Positions 8,359 to 17,134 of a DNA stretch of 41,963 nt are shown here, in pieces (the stretch's first letter is position 1; each line of letters begins with the position of its first letter). A model generated the notes under the pieces. That model did not search any database. It saw nothing but the letters and a program-made list of their open reading frames with translations, and had not been told where the DNA came from. A program made the position numbers and the translations under genes. Location of the stretch: assembly GCA_903926855.1 (NCBI GenBank), contig CAIYKV010000108.1:1-41963 (forward strand). The letters run 5' to 3'. The DNA is from an uncultured Bacteroidota bacterium (GTDB lineage Bacteria > Bacteroidota > Bacteroidia > Chitinophagales > Chitinophagaceae).

Positions 8359-9894
8359 ATGTCGCCGATCTTGTTATTTTCTTTTGTGTTAGCTTATTTC
8401 GGAATACTACTTGTTGTAGCCTGGTACACGGGTAAAAACAGTAATAATGAGACCTTTTTTATCGGCAATAAAAACAGTAACTGGATGCTGGTTGCCTTTG
8501 GAATGATTGGCACCTCCTTGAGTGGTGTCACTTTTGTAAGTGTTCCGGGAGGTGTGGGGGATTTTGGCGGACAAGGCTTTAAAGGATTTGCCTATATGCA
8601 GGTGGCGATCGGTTACCTGATTGGCTATGCAGTGATCGCTTTTGTATTACTTCCTTTATACTATAAACTGAACCTCACTTCCATTTATAATTATCTCTTA
8701 CAAAGGTTCGGAAGAACGGCTTATAAAACAGGGGCTTTGTTTTTTATCATCAGTCGAACCCTGGGCGCCACGGCAAGACTTTACCTGGTTATCAATGTAA
8801 TCCAGTTTTTTATCTTAGATAAAATGGGCGTTCCTTTTGTGGTAACGGCTGCCATTATCCTGATCATGATTCTTTTATATACGTTTGAAGGAGGAGTGAA
8901 AACTATTGTGTATACAGATACATTGCAAACTTCATTAATGATAGCGGGACTGATCATCTGCGTGATTTACATTCTTAATAATCTTCATTTATCAGTGGGT
9001 GAAGCACTTACCCAGATGAAATCGGTTGGGTACCTGAATGTATTTAATACAGATGTGAATAGTAAGGGCTTTTTTGTGAAACAGATTATCGGCGGTGCTT
9101 TCATCACTATTGCCATGACGGGGCTTGATCAGGAAATGATGCAGAAGAATATCAGTGTAAAAAGACTGGGCGATTCGCAAAAAAATGTAATTACATTGGC
9201 CATCGTATTGGTAAGTGTATTGGCTTTGTTCTTATTACTGGGTGGTTTATTATACCTGTTTGCGAATTCACAAGGCGCACAATACCAGGAGGTATTGGTA
9301 AATGGTAAAATGGTAAAACAAATGATATTGCATAATACCAATATCATCGGAGACAAAGCCTTCCCATCCATTGTATTGAACTATTTTCCACCGGCTGTGG
9401 GCATCATCTTTATTATTGCGTTGATATCAGCTTTATTCCCTAGTGCAGACGGGGCTTTAACAGCGCTCACATCCTCTTTTTGTATAGATATTATCGGACT
9501 GAGAGAAAGAAAAGACCTGTCTGAAAAGCAGCAAAAAAGAATGCGTTTATCCGTTCACCTTTCTTTTGCAGTAATCTTTTTACTTTGTATCCTGTTTTTT
9601 TACAAACTGAATGACAATAGTATTATCGATATCATTTTAGATGTAGCGGGTTATACTTACGGTCCATTATTGGGCTTGTTTTCATTTGGCATATTTACCA
9701 AAAGAAAATTATCTGACAGTTGGAAAGTAACAGCAGTTTGCTTATTGGCCCCTGTGCTTTCCTATATTCTCAGTGTCAATGCAAAAGCATGGTTTCATAA
9801 TTACCAGATAGGGATTGAATTGCTGATTATTAATGGGATTTTTACATTTATCGGGCTGCTACTGATTTCACGTTCGGCTGATTCGGCAAAATGA
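8359..9894 (+). CDS. Sodium:solute symporter (SSS family)
   Basis: Inner-membrane secondary transporter of 511 residues with about 13 hydrophobic segments, the usual SSS/SLC5 layout. It starts with an outside N-terminus and the helix ILLFSFVLAYFGILLVVAW, then GNKNSNWMLVAFGMIGTSLSGVTFVSVPG, the sodium-site region of the fold. ALISALFPSADGALTALTSSF at about 350-370 is the conserved helix with the second sodium-binding serine/threonine residues. The substrate cannot be inferred. ATG 8359 follows an A-rich stretch. The methyltransferase gene starts 13 bp after the stop, so the two are probably cotranscribed, though no functional link is evident. Confidence 0.92.
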   Translation: MSPILLFSFVLAYFGILLVVAWYTGKNSNNETFFIGNKNSNWMLVAFGMIGTSLSGVTFVSVPGGVGDFGGQGFKGFAYMQVAIGYLIGYAVIAFVLLPLYYKLNLTSIYNYLLQRFGRTAYKTGALFFIISRTLGATARLYLVINVIQFFILDKMGVPFVVTAAIILIMILLYTFEGGVKTIVYTDTLQTSLMIAGLIICVIYILNNLHLSVGEALTQMKSVGYLNVFNTDVNSKGFFVKQIIGGAFITIAMTGLDQEMMQKNISVKRLGDSQKNVITLAIVLVSVLALFLLLGGLLYLFANSQGAQYQEVLVNGKMVKQMILHNTNIIGDKAFPSIVLNYFPPAVGIIFIIALISALFPSADGALTALTSSFCIDIIGLRERKDLSEKQQKRMRLSVHLSFAVIFLLCILFFYKLNDNSIIDIILDVAGYTYGPLLGLFSFGIFTKRKLSDSWKVTAVCLLAPVLSYILSVNAKAWFHNYQIGIELLIINGIFTFIGLLLISRSADSAK

Positions 9895-9907
9895 CGGATA
9901 TTTGCAA

Positions 9908-10546
9908 ATGGACCTGATAAACCCATTGGCTGAAGCCTATTCAGCCCGATTTACTTCTCCTGAAACCGATTTGCTGAAACAAATCAATGAGCAAACGATG
10001 GGTAATCACCCACATGCCCATATGCTCAGCGGTCATGTACAGGGGAAATTTTTATCTTTTATAAGTACCATACTCCGCCCAAAATACGTTTTAGAGATAG
10101 GAACATTCACGGGGTATAGTGCTTTATGTTTGGCAGAAGGACTGGAACCGGATGGCCAATTGCATACAATTGAGTTGAGAGAGCCGGATGCCATCACGTC
10201 AAAAGCCAATTTTGCGAAAAGCAATAAAGGGCATCAGATTCATCTGCATTTGGGAAATGCCAAAGAGATTATACCTGAATTGGCGTATGAATGGGACCTG
10301 GTATTCATAGATGCGGACAAGCCTTCCTATATCGATTATTATGAAATGGTGGTTCCCAGGCTGAGTAAGCGGGGAATTATTCTGGCAGATAATGTTTTTT
10401 TCCATGGTGAAGTACTAAAAGAGCCGATTAGCGGTAAGAATGGTAAGGCAATTGACATGTTTAATATGCATGTAAGCAACGACGAGCGAACAGAGCAGGT
10501 ATTGGTATCTGTAAGGGATGGTTTACTAATGATCAAAAAGAAATGA
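9908..10546 (+). CDS. Class I SAM-dependent O-methyltransferase (family 3)
   Basis: A cytoplasmic methyltransferase of 212 residues in the O-methyltransferase family that includes catechol- and caffeoyl-CoA-type enzymes. Motif I is VLEIGTFTGYSALCLAEGL, the acidic motif is TIELREPD, and DLVFIDADKPSYIDYYE carries the metal-binding aspartates; a later DNVFFHGEV gives the matching DN pair. The target is unknown. The frame opens at TTG 9902, but ATG 9908 is the more likely start, 13 bp after the symporter stop. Its stop codon overlaps the start of the glucosaminidase gene (ATGA), so symporter, methyltransferase and glucosaminidase probably form one transcript. Confidence 0.93.
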   Translation: MDLINPLAEAYSARFTSPETDLLKQINEQTMGNHPHAHMLSGHVQGKFLSFISTILRPKYVLEIGTFTGYSALCLAEGLEPDGQLHTIELREPDAITSKANFAKSNKGHQIHLHLGNAKEIIPELAYEWDLVFIDADKPSYIDYYEMVVPRLSKRGIILADNVFFHGEVLKEPISGKNGKAIDMFNMHVSNDERTEQVLVSVRDGLLMIKKK

Positions 10547-11646
10547 TGATGAAAAAATGGATGGCAATAGCCTGCCTGCTGCTGGTAACCGTAGTAAAGG
10601 CGCAAAAAGAAAAAGCGGAAGCCTATATCAATTCCTATAAAGAATTGGCGATAGCTGAAATGATACGTACGGGTGTACCCGCCTCCATTAAATTGGCGCA
10701 GGGTATTTTAGAATCGGGTTGTGGCGAGAGTGATCTGGCAAAAACATCCAATAACCATTTTGGGATCAAATGCAAAACCGAATGGACTGGGGCCAGAACC
10801 TATCATGATGATGATGAGAAGGGTGAGTGTTTCAGGGTATATCAAAGCGTTGAAGAATCTTACCGCGACCATTCCGATTTTTTAAAGAACCGGCCTTATT
10901 ATGCCGATCTTTTTAAATTGGATCCTACCGATTATGAGGGCTGGGCCAAAGGATTAAAAAAAGCCGGCTATGCTACCAATCCTGCTTATCCCCAGCAATT
11001 GTTGAAAGTAATCAATGACTATAACCTTCAACAATACAGCCTTGAAGCCATAGATCGTCAAAAAAAAGCAACCATTGCCTACAAAGAAGAGGTAAACTTT
11101 ACCAAGTCTAACCCCGTTCAAAAAACCTCTTCACCTGAAACGCATTCCCCTGTAACACATTCACCAATAATCGCTGTTTTAAATAAACAACAACCCGAAA
11201 ATCCTAACCCGGAACCCGCAACCCAAAACCCACAACCTGCTGCTACCAAAGCAGCTGCCCCAAGCTATCCCAACGGCATATTCACCATCAATCATTCAAA
11301 AGTAATTTATGCCAGTGCAGGTACTTCATTGTTATCCATTGCCAGTCAGTTTGATATACCTCTCGCAAAGCTGATTGACTATAATGAGCTTTCCGAAATG
11401 GATGTATTGGATACCAATCGTTTGTTATTTATTGAAAAGAAAATGAAAAGAGGCGCAACAGATTATCATATGGTGGCTGAAGGCGAAACGCTTCATGCAA
11501 TCAGCCAGTTGGAAGGAGTGCGACTGGAAAACCTGCTTGAATATAATGGACTGAAAAAGGAGTCTGTTGTTTCGCCGGGAGATCGAATTTATCTTCGGTC
11601 TTTTAATACAAGCGCTTCCCCCTCATCGGCAAAACCAGGTCAATAA
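10543..11646 (+). CDS. Glucosaminidase (GH73) - LysM peptidoglycan hydrolase
   Basis: A secreted 367-residue cell-wall enzyme. A signal peptide (about 1-20, cut near VVKA-QKEK) is followed by a GH73-type N-acetylglucosaminidase domain at about 22-165, with ASIKLAQGILESGCGESDLA holding the predicted catalytic glutamate and NNHFGIKC, FRVYQSVEESYRDHSDFL and GYATNPAYPQQLL as family landmarks. A proline/threonine/asparagine-rich linker (about 180-240) connects to two LysM-like repeats (about 250-300 and 305-352; LSIASQFDIPLAKLIDYNEL and LHAISQLEGVRLENLLEYNGL). It probably trims glycan strands in the periplasm or during division. There are three tandem ATG candidates (10543, 10546, 10549); the first overlaps the previous stop by four bases. 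Confidence 0.92.
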   Translation: MMMKKWMAIACLLLVTVVKAQKEKAEAYINSYKELAIAEMIRTGVPASIKLAQGILESGCGESDLAKTSNNHFGIKCKTEWTGARTYHDDDEKGECFRVYQSVEESYRDHSDFLKNRPYYADLFKLDPTDYEGWAKGLKKAGYATNPAYPQQLLKVINDYNLQQYSLEAIDRQKKATIAYKEEVNFTKSNPVQKTSSPETHSPVTHSPIIAVLNKQQPENPNPEPATQNPQPAATKAAAPSYPNGIFTINHSKVIYASAGTSLLSIASQFDIPLAKLIDYNELSEMDVLDTNRLLFIEKKMKRGATDYHMVAEGETLHAISQLEGVRLENLLEYNGLKKESVVSPGDRIYLRSFNTSASPSSAKPGQ

Positions 11647-11743
11647 ATAAATGAAAACCTGCTGGTCCAATTGGGTGCTTTGGTAATTTATTTCACCATT
11701 TAATCGATAAGGTATTATCTTAAACGCATAAACGAATACAGTA

Positions 11744-12280
11744 ATGGCTACCATACAATTATTTGATAAAAGCTTTGAACCCTATCTTCCGGAAGCACTG
11801 ATTCTTGAAAAAATAAAAGAATTGGGGCAAGTGTTGAATAAGGACTATGCCGGTAAAAAGCCTTTGTTTATTGCCATACTCAATGGATCTTTTATGTTTG
11901 CCGCTGATCTTTTCAAAGAAGTTACCATTGAGGCGGAGATCTGTTTTATTAAATTGGCATCTTATAAAGGCACCAAATCAACAGGACATGTGATTACTGC
12001 CATTGGTTTGGACACGGATATCACCGATCGGGACGTGGTAATCTTAGAAGATATTATTGATACGGGTAAAACATTAAATGAGTTTTTACCACAGTTACGC
12101 AACCAGCATCCCAAATCGCTGAAAGTTGCCGTATTACTGCACAAACCGGATGCAACCGTTTTTCCGGTTGATATAGATTATTGTTGTTTTTCAATCCCTA
12201 ATAAATTTGTGTTGGGTTATGGCCTTGACTATGATGGATTTGGAAGAAATATCCGGGAAATTTACCAGCTGCAGGAATAA
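11744..12280 (+). CDS. hpt: Hypoxanthine phosphoribosyltransferase
   Basis: Purine salvage enzyme that converts hypoxanthine (often also guanine) plus PRPP to the nucleotide. The 178-residue length is the usual bacterial size. The PRPP-binding loop VVILEDIIDTGKTLNEF is intact, with the flanking IKLASYKGTKSTG flexible loop and the C-terminal base-binding segment PNKFVLGYGLDYDG. ATG 11744 is the natural start. It has its own gap of 97 bp from the upstream glucosaminidase gene, and 82 bp to the VWA gene downstream, so it may be transcribed alone. Confidence 0.96.
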   Translation: MATIQLFDKSFEPYLPEALILEKIKELGQVLNKDYAGKKPLFIAILNGSFMFAADLFKEVTIEAEICFIKLASYKGTKSTGHVITAIGLDTDITDRDVVILEDIIDTGKTLNEFLPQLRNQHPKSLKVAVLLHKPDATVFPVDIDYCCFSIPNKFVLGYGLDYDGFGRNIREIYQLQE

Positions 12281-12362
12281 GCTTAATATTATGCTAATTC
12301 ATAAACTAAGCAGGGGAGTTTATTTTTTCTTAATTACTTTGTAGGAAATACCTGCTTGCCAG

Positions 12363-14129
12363 ATGAAAAAACTCATTTGGATATTATTTGCCCTAACCCT
12401 GACTGCCCCTGTTTTTAGCCAATATTATCTTCGAGGCGAAATCAGGGATAACAAAGGTCATCTGCTGGAAGGGGTGAAAATTCTACTCTCCTCTCGTGGA
12501 ACGGTTCCTTTTTTTAGTGGTTACGGCGGTAGTTTTGGAATTCCCGTCAGCTCCTTAACAGATAGTATCAGCCTGAGTATGGATGGATATGAATCCATCC
12601 AGAAAAAATGGATCGATACAAAACAATTTCAAGTATTGCATTTACAAATGCTGCCGGCTACAGCCCAATCCTATCAACATAAATTATCGTCTGCAACCAC
12701 CAATCTCAAAGCATCTACCGGTAATATGCTTTCCGTTCTGGGAGAGAGCTATCGCTCACTGGTTGAAAATAGTTTTATTGATGCTGACAAATACCCCGAA
12801 ACAGGTTTTTCACTGAATATTGACAAAGCTTCTTATAGTAATATCCGTCGATTTATTACTAATGAAATGCATGTGCCGATAGACGCCATTCGCATAGAAG
12901 AGATGCTAAACTATTTTTCCTTAGCAACGGATAATAATCAATCAGCAAAACAAATATTCAACTGCCAGACAAAACTTAGCAGCTGCCCATGGGATGAAAA
13001 TCACCAATTATTATTTTTAAATCTATCTGCGCCAAGACTCAACCTGGATAGTATTCCCGCCTCCAACCTGGTATTCCTGATTGATATTTCCGGTTCCATG
13101 GATAAGCCCAATCGCTTACCACTTTTACAATCTGCCTTTAAGCTTTTGGTAGATAACCTGAGAGAAAAAGATACCATAACGATAGTAACTTATGGCGGCA
13201 CTGTGGGTATAGCACTTGCCCCCACTTCAGGCAATCAGAAGCCGAGAATAAAAGAAGTGATCGATTCATTAGCGGCCAGTGGTGATACACCCGGAGAAAG
13301 TGCGATACGGATTGCCTATGAACTGGCAAAAAGGTCCTTTATTCCAAAAGGAAATAACCGTGTTATCCTGGCAACAGATGGAGATTTCAATATAGGCCAG
13401 ACCACGGAAAAAGAATTGGAAGATATGGTTTCCGGTTTTCGGCAAACCGGTATTTATCTCACTTGTTTGGGTGTGGGAATGGGAAATTATAAAGACAGTA
13501 AACTGGAAGCCTTATCAAAAAAAGGGAAAGGAAATTTTGCTTATATAGATAACCTGGGCGAGGCACAAAAAGTTTTGGTTACGGAATTCACGCAAACACT
13601 GTATTCGGTGGCTGACAATGCTTCTTTAAAAATCAATTTCAATCCCGCCGCTGTAAAAGAATACAGATTGATTGGATTCGATAACAGGAAAAATGATATG
13701 GAAGATAGTAGCAGCCAATTAGAGGGAGGTGAAATAGGCAGTGGCCAGTCAATGATGGCCATCTTTGAAATCAATCCAGCTGAAAAGGGTAAAGGCCTCC
13801 AGAATCCGGTACTTGCAAATCTTACCCTGAATTATAAAATACCCAAGACAGGTGTTGAACAGAATCAATCCTTTAGCGCACTTTTTGCTCCTGAAAATAT
13901 TGACTTGATCGCTCCTGTATATCGTTTTGCTGCTTCAGTAGCCATGTTTGGCATGGTATTAAAACAATCAGCGTATATTCAGAATTACCAATTGGAAGAT
14001 GTACTGCAACTCGCTAAGAGTAGTTATGACAGTAATGACCTGCTCCAGAATGATTTTATTTACCTGATTGAAAAAGCCATCAAAATGGCCCATCCACCTA
14101 AACAAAGAAGAAGAAAATCAGAGAATTGA
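12363..14129 (+). CDS. YfbK-like von Willebrand factor A domain protein
   Basis: A secreted or surface-associated protein of 588 residues. A signal peptide (1-19, ending PVFS-QYYL) is followed by a carboxypeptidase-regulatory-like beta-sandwich (about 22-95), typical of Bacteroidota outer-membrane proteins. The VWA N-terminal module (TGFSLNIDKASYSNIRRFI, near 145-165) leads to a VWA domain at about 225-400 with an intact metal site: DISGSMD (DxSGS), a threonine in the mid-domain loop, and LATDGDFNIG. A C-terminal DUF3520-like region ends in a lysine/arginine-rich tail. VWA proteins of this type bind partners through a divalent metal. The actual partner is unknown. ATG 12363 is the only reasonable start. 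Confidence 0.9.
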   Translation: MKKLIWILFALTLTAPVFSQYYLRGEIRDNKGHLLEGVKILLSSRGTVPFFSGYGGSFGIPVSSLTDSISLSMDGYESIQKKWIDTKQFQVLHLQMLPATAQSYQHKLSSATTNLKASTGNMLSVLGESYRSLVENSFIDADKYPETGFSLNIDKASYSNIRRFITNEMHVPIDAIRIEEMLNYFSLATDNNQSAKQIFNCQTKLSSCPWDENHQLLFLNLSAPRLNLDSIPASNLVFLIDISGSMDKPNRLPLLQSAFKLLVDNLREKDTITIVTYGGTVGIALAPTSGNQKPRIKEVIDSLAASGDTPGESAIRIAYELAKRSFIPKGNNRVILATDGDFNIGQTTEKELEDMVSGFRQTGIYLTCLGVGMGNYKDSKLEALSKKGKGNFAYIDNLGEAQKVLVTEFTQTLYSVADNASLKINFNPAAVKEYRLIGFDNRKNDMEDSSSQLEGGEIGSGQSMMAIFEINPAEKGKGLQNPVLANLTLNYKIPKTGVEQNQSFSALFAPENIDLIAPVYRFAASVAMFGMVLKQSAYIQNYQLEDVLQLAKSSYDSNDLLQNDFIYLIEKAIKMAHPPKQRRRKSEN

Positions 14130-14198
14130 AGAGAAACTGTACTCAGCAATCCCCCTCCCACAGTCTCAGAAAACCAGAAAATTTTTTGTACAACGGCT

Positions 14199-14244
14199 AA
14201 ACAACTAGCTTTTCCTAAAACCTGGTTGTTTCTTTAATAGGAAA
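14199..14244. promoter_or_regulatory. Putative operator: two interlaced inverted repeats before the toxin gene
   Basis: AAACAAC (14199-14205) pairs with GTTGTTT (14225-14231), and TTTCCTA (14211-14217) pairs with TAGGAAA (14238-14244). The arms alternate, with centres about 12-14 bp apart, and the last ends just before the putative -7 box. This is where a HigA-type repressor would be expected to bind; that is inference. Confidence 0.45.
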
Positions 14245-14247
14245 CCG

Positions 14248-14255
14248 TATTTTTG
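14248..14255 (+). promoter_or_regulatory. Putative promoter of the toxin-antitoxin operon
   Basis: TATTTTTG fits TAnnTTTG exactly. TTG at 14226-14228 lies 19 bp upstream, the usual -33 spacing. ATG 14271 follows at 15 bp, which supports that start over the TTG at 14253 inside the box. Confidence 0.55.
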
Positions 14256-14270
14256 ATAAATATTGGGGGC

Positions 14271-14609
14271 ATGGATGAAAAATTCAAAATAGAATTTCTC
14301 CCGGAAGCCGTAGATTTTATGGAAAATCTGGATAAGAAATCACAGGAGAAAATTTATTATAATATCAGAAAAGCACAAGTGACCATGGATCCTGAACTTT
14401 TTAAAAAATTAACGGCAACTATTTGGGAATTTAGGACGCTGTATAACAAAACCTACTATAGACTTTTTGCATTTTGGGATAAAATAGATGGTAAGCAAAC
14501 ACTAATCCTGGCTACACATGGGATGATAAAGAAAACAGGTAAAACGCCTTTATCCGATCTTGAAAAAGCAGAAAGAATCAGGCAACAATATTTTAATCAA
14601 AAAAAATAA
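14271..14609 (+). CDS. HigB/RelE-family toxin (Gp49-like)
   Basis: A 112-residue protein of the RelE superfamily, phage Gp49-like (HigB) branch: predicted ribosome-dependent mRNA interferase. Landmarks are the N-terminal KIEFLPEAVDFMENLD, the central WEFRTLYNKTYYRLFAFWD strand pair and the conserved tail LATHGMIKKTGKTPLSDLEKAERI. The open frame begins at TTG 14253, but this lies within a promoter-like box; ATG 14271 is more likely. The antitoxin starts 4 bp after the stop, so the toxin comes first, the gene order typical of higBA. Action on RNA follows from the family, not from anything shown here. Confidence 0.9.
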   Translation: MDEKFKIEFLPEAVDFMENLDKKSQEKIYYNIRKAQVTMDPELFKKLTATIWEFRTLYNKTYYRLFAFWDKIDGKQTLILATHGMIKKTGKTPLSDLEKAERIRQQYFNQKK

Positions 14610-14613
14610 TCTT

Positions 14614-14943
14614 ATGCAGCCGAAGAAAAAAATAAAAACAGTTTCTCTTAACAAAATGATCGACAAGCATATTGGCAAAATTGGAACAGCTCCAAGAAAT
14701 AGTTTTGAGCAGGAATTAAAACTTGATTTATTGGGCTATGCAATAAAAGAAGCCAGGCTGCATCACAATTTAACCCAGGAACAGTTAGGAAAATTAGTGG
14801 GGGTACAAAAAGCACAGATTTCTAAGCTCGAAAATAATTTCACAAATGCAAGATTTGATACTGTCATAAAAGTATTTAATGCCTTAGATGCCAAAGTGAA
14901 TTTTAAGGTTGAACTGCCCAAAAAGAAACTATCTGTTGCTTAA
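14614..14943 (+). CDS. HigA/XRE-family antitoxin
   Basis: A 109-residue helix-turn-helix protein. The XRE domain spans about 45-100, with LTQEQLGKLVGVQKAQISKLENN as the helix-turn-helix core. The N-terminal part (to about 40) is basic and contains KTVSLNKMIDKHIGKIGT, found in antitoxins that pair with Gp49-like toxins. It should neutralise the upstream toxin and repress the operon through the interlaced repeats before it (inference from the family). The open frame reaches back to 14560, overlapping the toxin gene, but ATG 14614, four bases after the toxin stop, is the better start. No promoter of its own is seen. Confidence 0.9.
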   Translation: MQPKKKIKTVSLNKMIDKHIGKIGTAPRNSFEQELKLDLLGYAIKEARLHHNLTQEQLGKLVGVQKAQISKLENNFTNARFDTVIKVFNALDAKVNFKVELPKKKLSVA

Positions 14944-15190
14944 TCAGCACCTTACAAAATATTACCTGAAAATATAAGAGCCGGGTAAATCCCTGGAGCC
15001 TTTGATAAAATCCAATACCCGGGTTGCGTTTTTAGTGCCAGCGATCGTATTCGAAAGGTCTATTCTACCTTATCCGAATCAAAGGGTTCTCCACCAGTTA
15101 TTCGCATACTTTCCATAACCCCTCCACCCAGCCTGTATTTCAGTTTTTCTACAGAATTTTAGCCCTACTTTGTAATTAAATTGGGAAGTC
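14944..15190. other. 247-bp gap between the antitoxin and response regulator genes
   Basis: No gene or clear structure. A minus-strand piece around 15060-15125 (MESMRITGGEPFDSDKVE, then a stop) is reminiscent of a radical-SAM-like TGGEP word but is too short to call. The promoter for the efflux operon should lie here; TACTTTG near 15168 is one base short of the TAnnTTTG form. Confidence 0.4.
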
Positions 15191-15868
15191 TTGAAACTAT
15201 TGATCATTGAGGATGAACTTACTCTAAACAAAAGCATGGTAGATTACCTGACGGCTGCCGGCTATTTGTGTGAGTCGGTGGTTACTTATCATGAAGCAAT
15301 AGAGAAAATTGACCATTATGATTACAATTGTATTGTATTGGATATTATGCTCCCGGGAGGTTCTGGACTGGATATATTAAGGTACCTGAAGCAGGATAGA
15401 AAAACGGACGGAGTAATCATTATTTCTGCTAAAGGTGCGTTGGAAGACAAGATCACCGGCTTGGAAATAGGGGCTGATGATTATTTGACCAAGCCCTTCC
15501 ATTTATCTGAATTAAGTGTTCGCATAGCCGCCATCATACGCAGAAAAGAATTTAACGGGCAATCCATCATTTCTATTGGCAATATGCGGATTGATACGAT
15601 CGGAAAAACCGTATTCGTTAACCAACAGGAAGTAGAACTTACCCAAAAAGAATTTCAGTTACTCCTGTTTTTAACGATTAACAAGAACAGGATACTTTCC
15701 AAAAATGCCATAGCACAACATTTATGGGGAGATGATATGGACTTCCCCGCCAATTATGACTTTCTGTACTCTCATATCAAAAATCTGCGGAAAAAGATCA
15801 TGCAGGCCGGTAGTGAAGATTGTATTCGATCGATTTATGGTGAAGGATATAAATTACAGGTATCATGA
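15191..15868 (+). CDS. OmpR-family response regulator
   Basis: A 225-residue DNA-binding response regulator. The receiver domain (1-115) has acidic residues E7/D8, phospho-acceptor D51 in IVLDIMLPGG, S79 and K101 in YLTKPF. A winged-helix output domain follows (about 128-223), with VELTQKEFQLLLFLTINK and IRSIYGEGYKL. The start is TTG at 15191: an in-frame TAA lies at 15173-15175 and there is no ATG until well inside the receiver domain, while MKLLIIEDE is the normal N-terminus. It overlaps the kinase gene by four bases (ATGA), and the efflux genes follow directly, so it probably controls them. Confidence 0.96.
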   Translation: MKLLIIEDELTLNKSMVDYLTAAGYLCESVVTYHEAIEKIDHYDYNCIVLDIMLPGGSGLDILRYLKQDRKTDGVIIISAKGALEDKITGLEIGADDYLTKPFHLSELSVRIAAIIRRKEFNGQSIISIGNMRIDTIGKTVFVNQQEVELTQKEFQLLLFLTINKNRILSKNAIAQHLWGDDMDFPANYDFLYSHIKNLRKKIMQAGSEDCIRSIYGEGYKLQVS

Positions 15869-17124
15869 AATTGTTTGCCAGATATAACCGGATCAATATC
15901 ACTGCCACCATCCTGATCTTTGTATTTGGAAGTATTGCCTTCTATTTTGTATTACAATATGTGCTGGTCAGGCAATTGGATGAAACCTTACGGGGAGAAC
16001 AACAGGAAATAGTTGAATTTGTAAAACTACATAACCAGTTACCCGATATACAAAATACAAAACACCAATGGATTACCCTGCAACCAACAATGTTCATGCA
16101 GGGAAGATCGAGAGCCAAAAGTATATTGGTATATAACAAGAGAGAAGATGAACAGGAATGGATACGACAACTGAATTTCACCGTAAATACCAGTACGGGT
16201 ATGTATAGCATAACGGTTAACAAGTCTGAAACAGAAACAGAGGAACTGCTCAAAGGAATTATTTTAGTGACCATTGGTATGATAGGTGTGATATTATTAT
16301 TCAATTACCTGATTAACCGTAAAATGGTTACCCGTTTATGGCAACCGTTTTACAATACCATTGCCAGCATTAAAGAGTACCATATCTCTTCCCAGCAACC
16401 CTTACAACTGGCAAAAGAACCCATTGATGAGATCAATCTCCTGAATGAAAGTTTAAACCAAATGACCCACCGAATTCATCGGGATTTTCATGCGTTGCGA
16501 TCATTTACTGAAAATGCCTCTCATGAAATGCAAACACCTCTGGCAGTGATCCGCTCTAAAGTAGATACCTTATTGCAGGAAACAGAAGGCAGGAAAGAAA
16601 CGATTCAGCAATTACTTTCCATTGAAGATGCCACCCATAGGTTGTCAAAATTACACCAGTCATTATTATTACTCACCCGCTTAGAAAATCGTCAATTTTT
16701 ATTTGATGAGCCGGTAGACCTCGAGAATATAATTGAAACGAAATCTGAAGAAAGAAAAGAATTGTTACAAGCGAAAAACCTTTCTCTGCAATTGAATTCT
16801 GTGCCGGTAACGCTTAATTTTCACCCCCATCTGGCAGAAATGCTTATTACGAACCTGATGAATAATGCCATCAGGTATACACCAGAAGGAGGAAGCATTC
16901 TAATTCAATTGACTACCCGCCAATTGACCATCAGCAATACGGCAATCGGTGAAGCACTGGATACAACACGCTTGTTTGAAAGATTTTATAAAACGGATCC
17001 TGCTTCTGAAGGAACTGGCTTGGGTTTAGCCATTATTAAACAGATCTGTAATGCGGCAGGTTTTACCATAGCTTACCAGCTTACAAATGGAAAACATCAA
17101 TTTACTATCCAATTTATTTCATGA
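15865..17124 (+). CDS. Two-component sensor histidine kinase
   Basis: An inner-membrane sensor of 419 residues. Transmembrane helices at about 12-34 and 129-150 flank a short periplasmic domain of roughly 95 residues that I do not recognise. The cytoplasmic part has a HAMP-like stretch, the phospho-acceptor H220 in NASHEMQTPLAVIRS, the N box LMNNAIRYTPEGG (331-343) and the G box EGTGLGLAIIKQI (382-394). The H box carries Q in place of the more usual R (HEMQTP), a variant common in Bacteroidota. It is translationally coupled to the response regulator and followed 10 bp later by the TolC gene, which suggests it senses a substrate of the pump. Confidence 0.95.
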   Translation: MKLFARYNRINITATILIFVFGSIAFYFVLQYVLVRQLDETLRGEQQEIVEFVKLHNQLPDIQNTKHQWITLQPTMFMQGRSRAKSILVYNKREDEQEWIRQLNFTVNTSTGMYSITVNKSETETEELLKGIILVTIGMIGVILLFNYLINRKMVTRLWQPFYNTIASIKEYHISSQQPLQLAKEPIDEINLLNESLNQMTHRIHRDFHALRSFTENASHEMQTPLAVIRSKVDTLLQETEGRKETIQQLLSIEDATHRLSKLHQSLLLLTRLENRQFLFDEPVDLENIIETKSEERKELLQAKNLSLQLNSVPVTLNFHPHLAEMLITNLMNNAIRYTPEGGSILIQLTTRQLTISNTAIGEALDTTRLFERFYKTDPASEGTGLGLAIIKQICNAAGFTIAYQLTNGKHQFTIQFIS

Positions 17125-17134
17125 TATTCATACA

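Noticed and set aside
14253..14270. TTG 14253 as the toxin start
   Set aside because: It lies within the TAnnTTTG box; ATG 14271 gives the normal N-terminus.
15060..15125. Minus-strand TGGEPF word as a radical-SAM gene fragment
   Set aside because: Only 18 codons before a stop, no cysteine motif; chance cannot be excluded.
15942..16304. 120-codon minus-strand frame inside the histidine kinase gene
   Set aside because: Shadow frame with no signal or domain; the kinase is complete on the other strand.
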